Shown piece by piece: positions 45,213 through 45,509 of a stretch of DNA of 45,509 bases. Position numbers and translations under genes: made by a program. Each line of letters starts with the position of its first letter. Within the stretch, counting starts at the first letter, position 1. The DNA comes from Opitutales bacterium (GTDB taxonomy: Bacteria > Verrucomicrobiota > Verrucomicrobiia > Opitutales > T3Sed10-336), in contig JAFIGF010000160.1 of NCBI GenBank assembly GCA_020831535.1, forward strand, positions 1-45,509. The letters are read 5' to 3'. A model generated the notes under the pieces. That model was not told the origin of the DNA and ran no database searches. It saw only the letters and a program-made list of their open reading frames with translations.

Positions 45213-45509
45213 TCATTCCCGTTCGGGTGAATCGGTTTTGTTGAAACGGAAGAAATTAGGCGAACACAATCCGGGGAGCGGCGTCTCAAAAGTTAGACTG
45301 GGGCGGCGTACTTTGCGCGAGAGGCACTGCTTCGCTTCCTTAAGCAGTCCCCCTACAAAAGACTCTGAACCTACGACCTGCCCTTTGGTAATGGCCGCGA
45401 AAACCTTCTGTCGTTTTCGGCGATCCGCCTCACTTTCCGCCTGCTCGCTCAGCAAACGGGTGATCTCTTCCTGCGCTTCCTGGTCATCAAGGTACCCCTT
45501 CCCGTCACG
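45213..45509 (-). CDS. Partial gene, possible REP-associated tyrosine transposase C-terminus
   Basis: The frame is open from the window edge, so this is the 3' part (98 codons visible). ITRLLSEQAESEADRRKRQK is followed by AITKGQVVGSESFVGGLL and RRPSLTFETPLPG. The G-x-V-V-G-S-x-x-F-V segment resembles the C-terminal region of RAYT (IS200-like Y1) transposases, where a similar stretch follows the catalytic tyrosine region. The HUH motif and Tyr would lie outside the window. The presence of many GTAG hairpins in this window fits, but the call is tentative. Confidence 0.4.
   Translation of the reverse strand, partial: RDGKGYLDDQEAQEEITRLLSEQAESEADRRKRQKVFAAITKGQVVGSESFVGGLLKEAKQCLSRKVRRPSLTFETPLPGLCSPNFFRFNKTDSPERE

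Overview
The window looks like chromosomal DNA of a free-living Gram-negative heterotroph, most probably a Verrucomicrobiota member of the Opitutales/Puniceicoccales type. This is an inference from the gene mix: a TonB-dependent outer-membrane receptor, a lipoprotein azurin, DUF2264 and GH88 sugar enzymes, several Gfo/Idh/MocA oxidoreductases, exported Hcp-fold proteins, GxxExxY-family remnants, many GTAG-type hairpin repeats and few recognisable Shine-Dalgarno sites. No rRNA, tRNA or CRISPR array was seen.

Layout. (1) 1-302 holds repeats, followed by a small double ribbon-helix-helix gene (303-683). (2) 936-17705 is one tightly packed minus-strand operon of seven genes: methyltransferase, AAA ATPase, DUF4276-like protein, HsdS-like specificity subunit, NERD/kinase/P-loop protein, a 553-aa unknown and a 1859-aa HerA-like ATPase. 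Gene order and domains match, from memory, MAD2 to MAD8 of the methylation-associated defence system (MADS); the helix-turn-helix gene MAD1 is not present. (3) Diverging from it are an HNH endonuclease gene and a membrane-anchored Mrr-type nuclease gene (17887-19598), which face a second Mrr-type gene (19753-20556). (4) 20560-25957 is a toxin-antitoxin and repeat zone: an HTH-MNT/HEPN pair, a RES/Xre pair and an AbiEii-like nucleotidyltransferase pair. They are interleaved with GxxExxY gene fragments, a 28-bp element found in both orientations, and GTAG hairpins whose stems covary.

(5) 25954-30164 carries a DUF3592 membrane protein, a DUF2264 protein, an MFS sugar symporter and another repeat patch. 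(6) 30165-33051 encodes catalase-peroxidase KatG and an azurin-like lipoprotein. (7) 33270-35744 has a predicted cobalamin riboswitch with its own terminator upstream of a BtuB-like TonB receptor. (8) 35829-37228 encodes two secreted Hcp-fold proteins. (9) 37229-39420 has a 50-bp exact direct repeat, a small unknown gene, a protein-L-isoaspartate methyltransferase and an IS21 relic. (10) 39356-44931 is a uronate or oligosaccharide catabolic locus: Xre-cupin regulator, GH88 hydrolase, cupin and Gfo/Idh in one operon, divergent from a KDPG aldolase that overlaps a second Gfo/Idh gene. (11) The right edge holds the 3' part of a gene that may be a REP-associated tyrosine transposase, a plausible partner of the hairpin repeats.

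The left half therefore works as a defence island whose gaps are filled with repeats, and the right half as a carbohydrate, oxidative-stress and B12-uptake region. All family names come from reading the translations; no database search was run.
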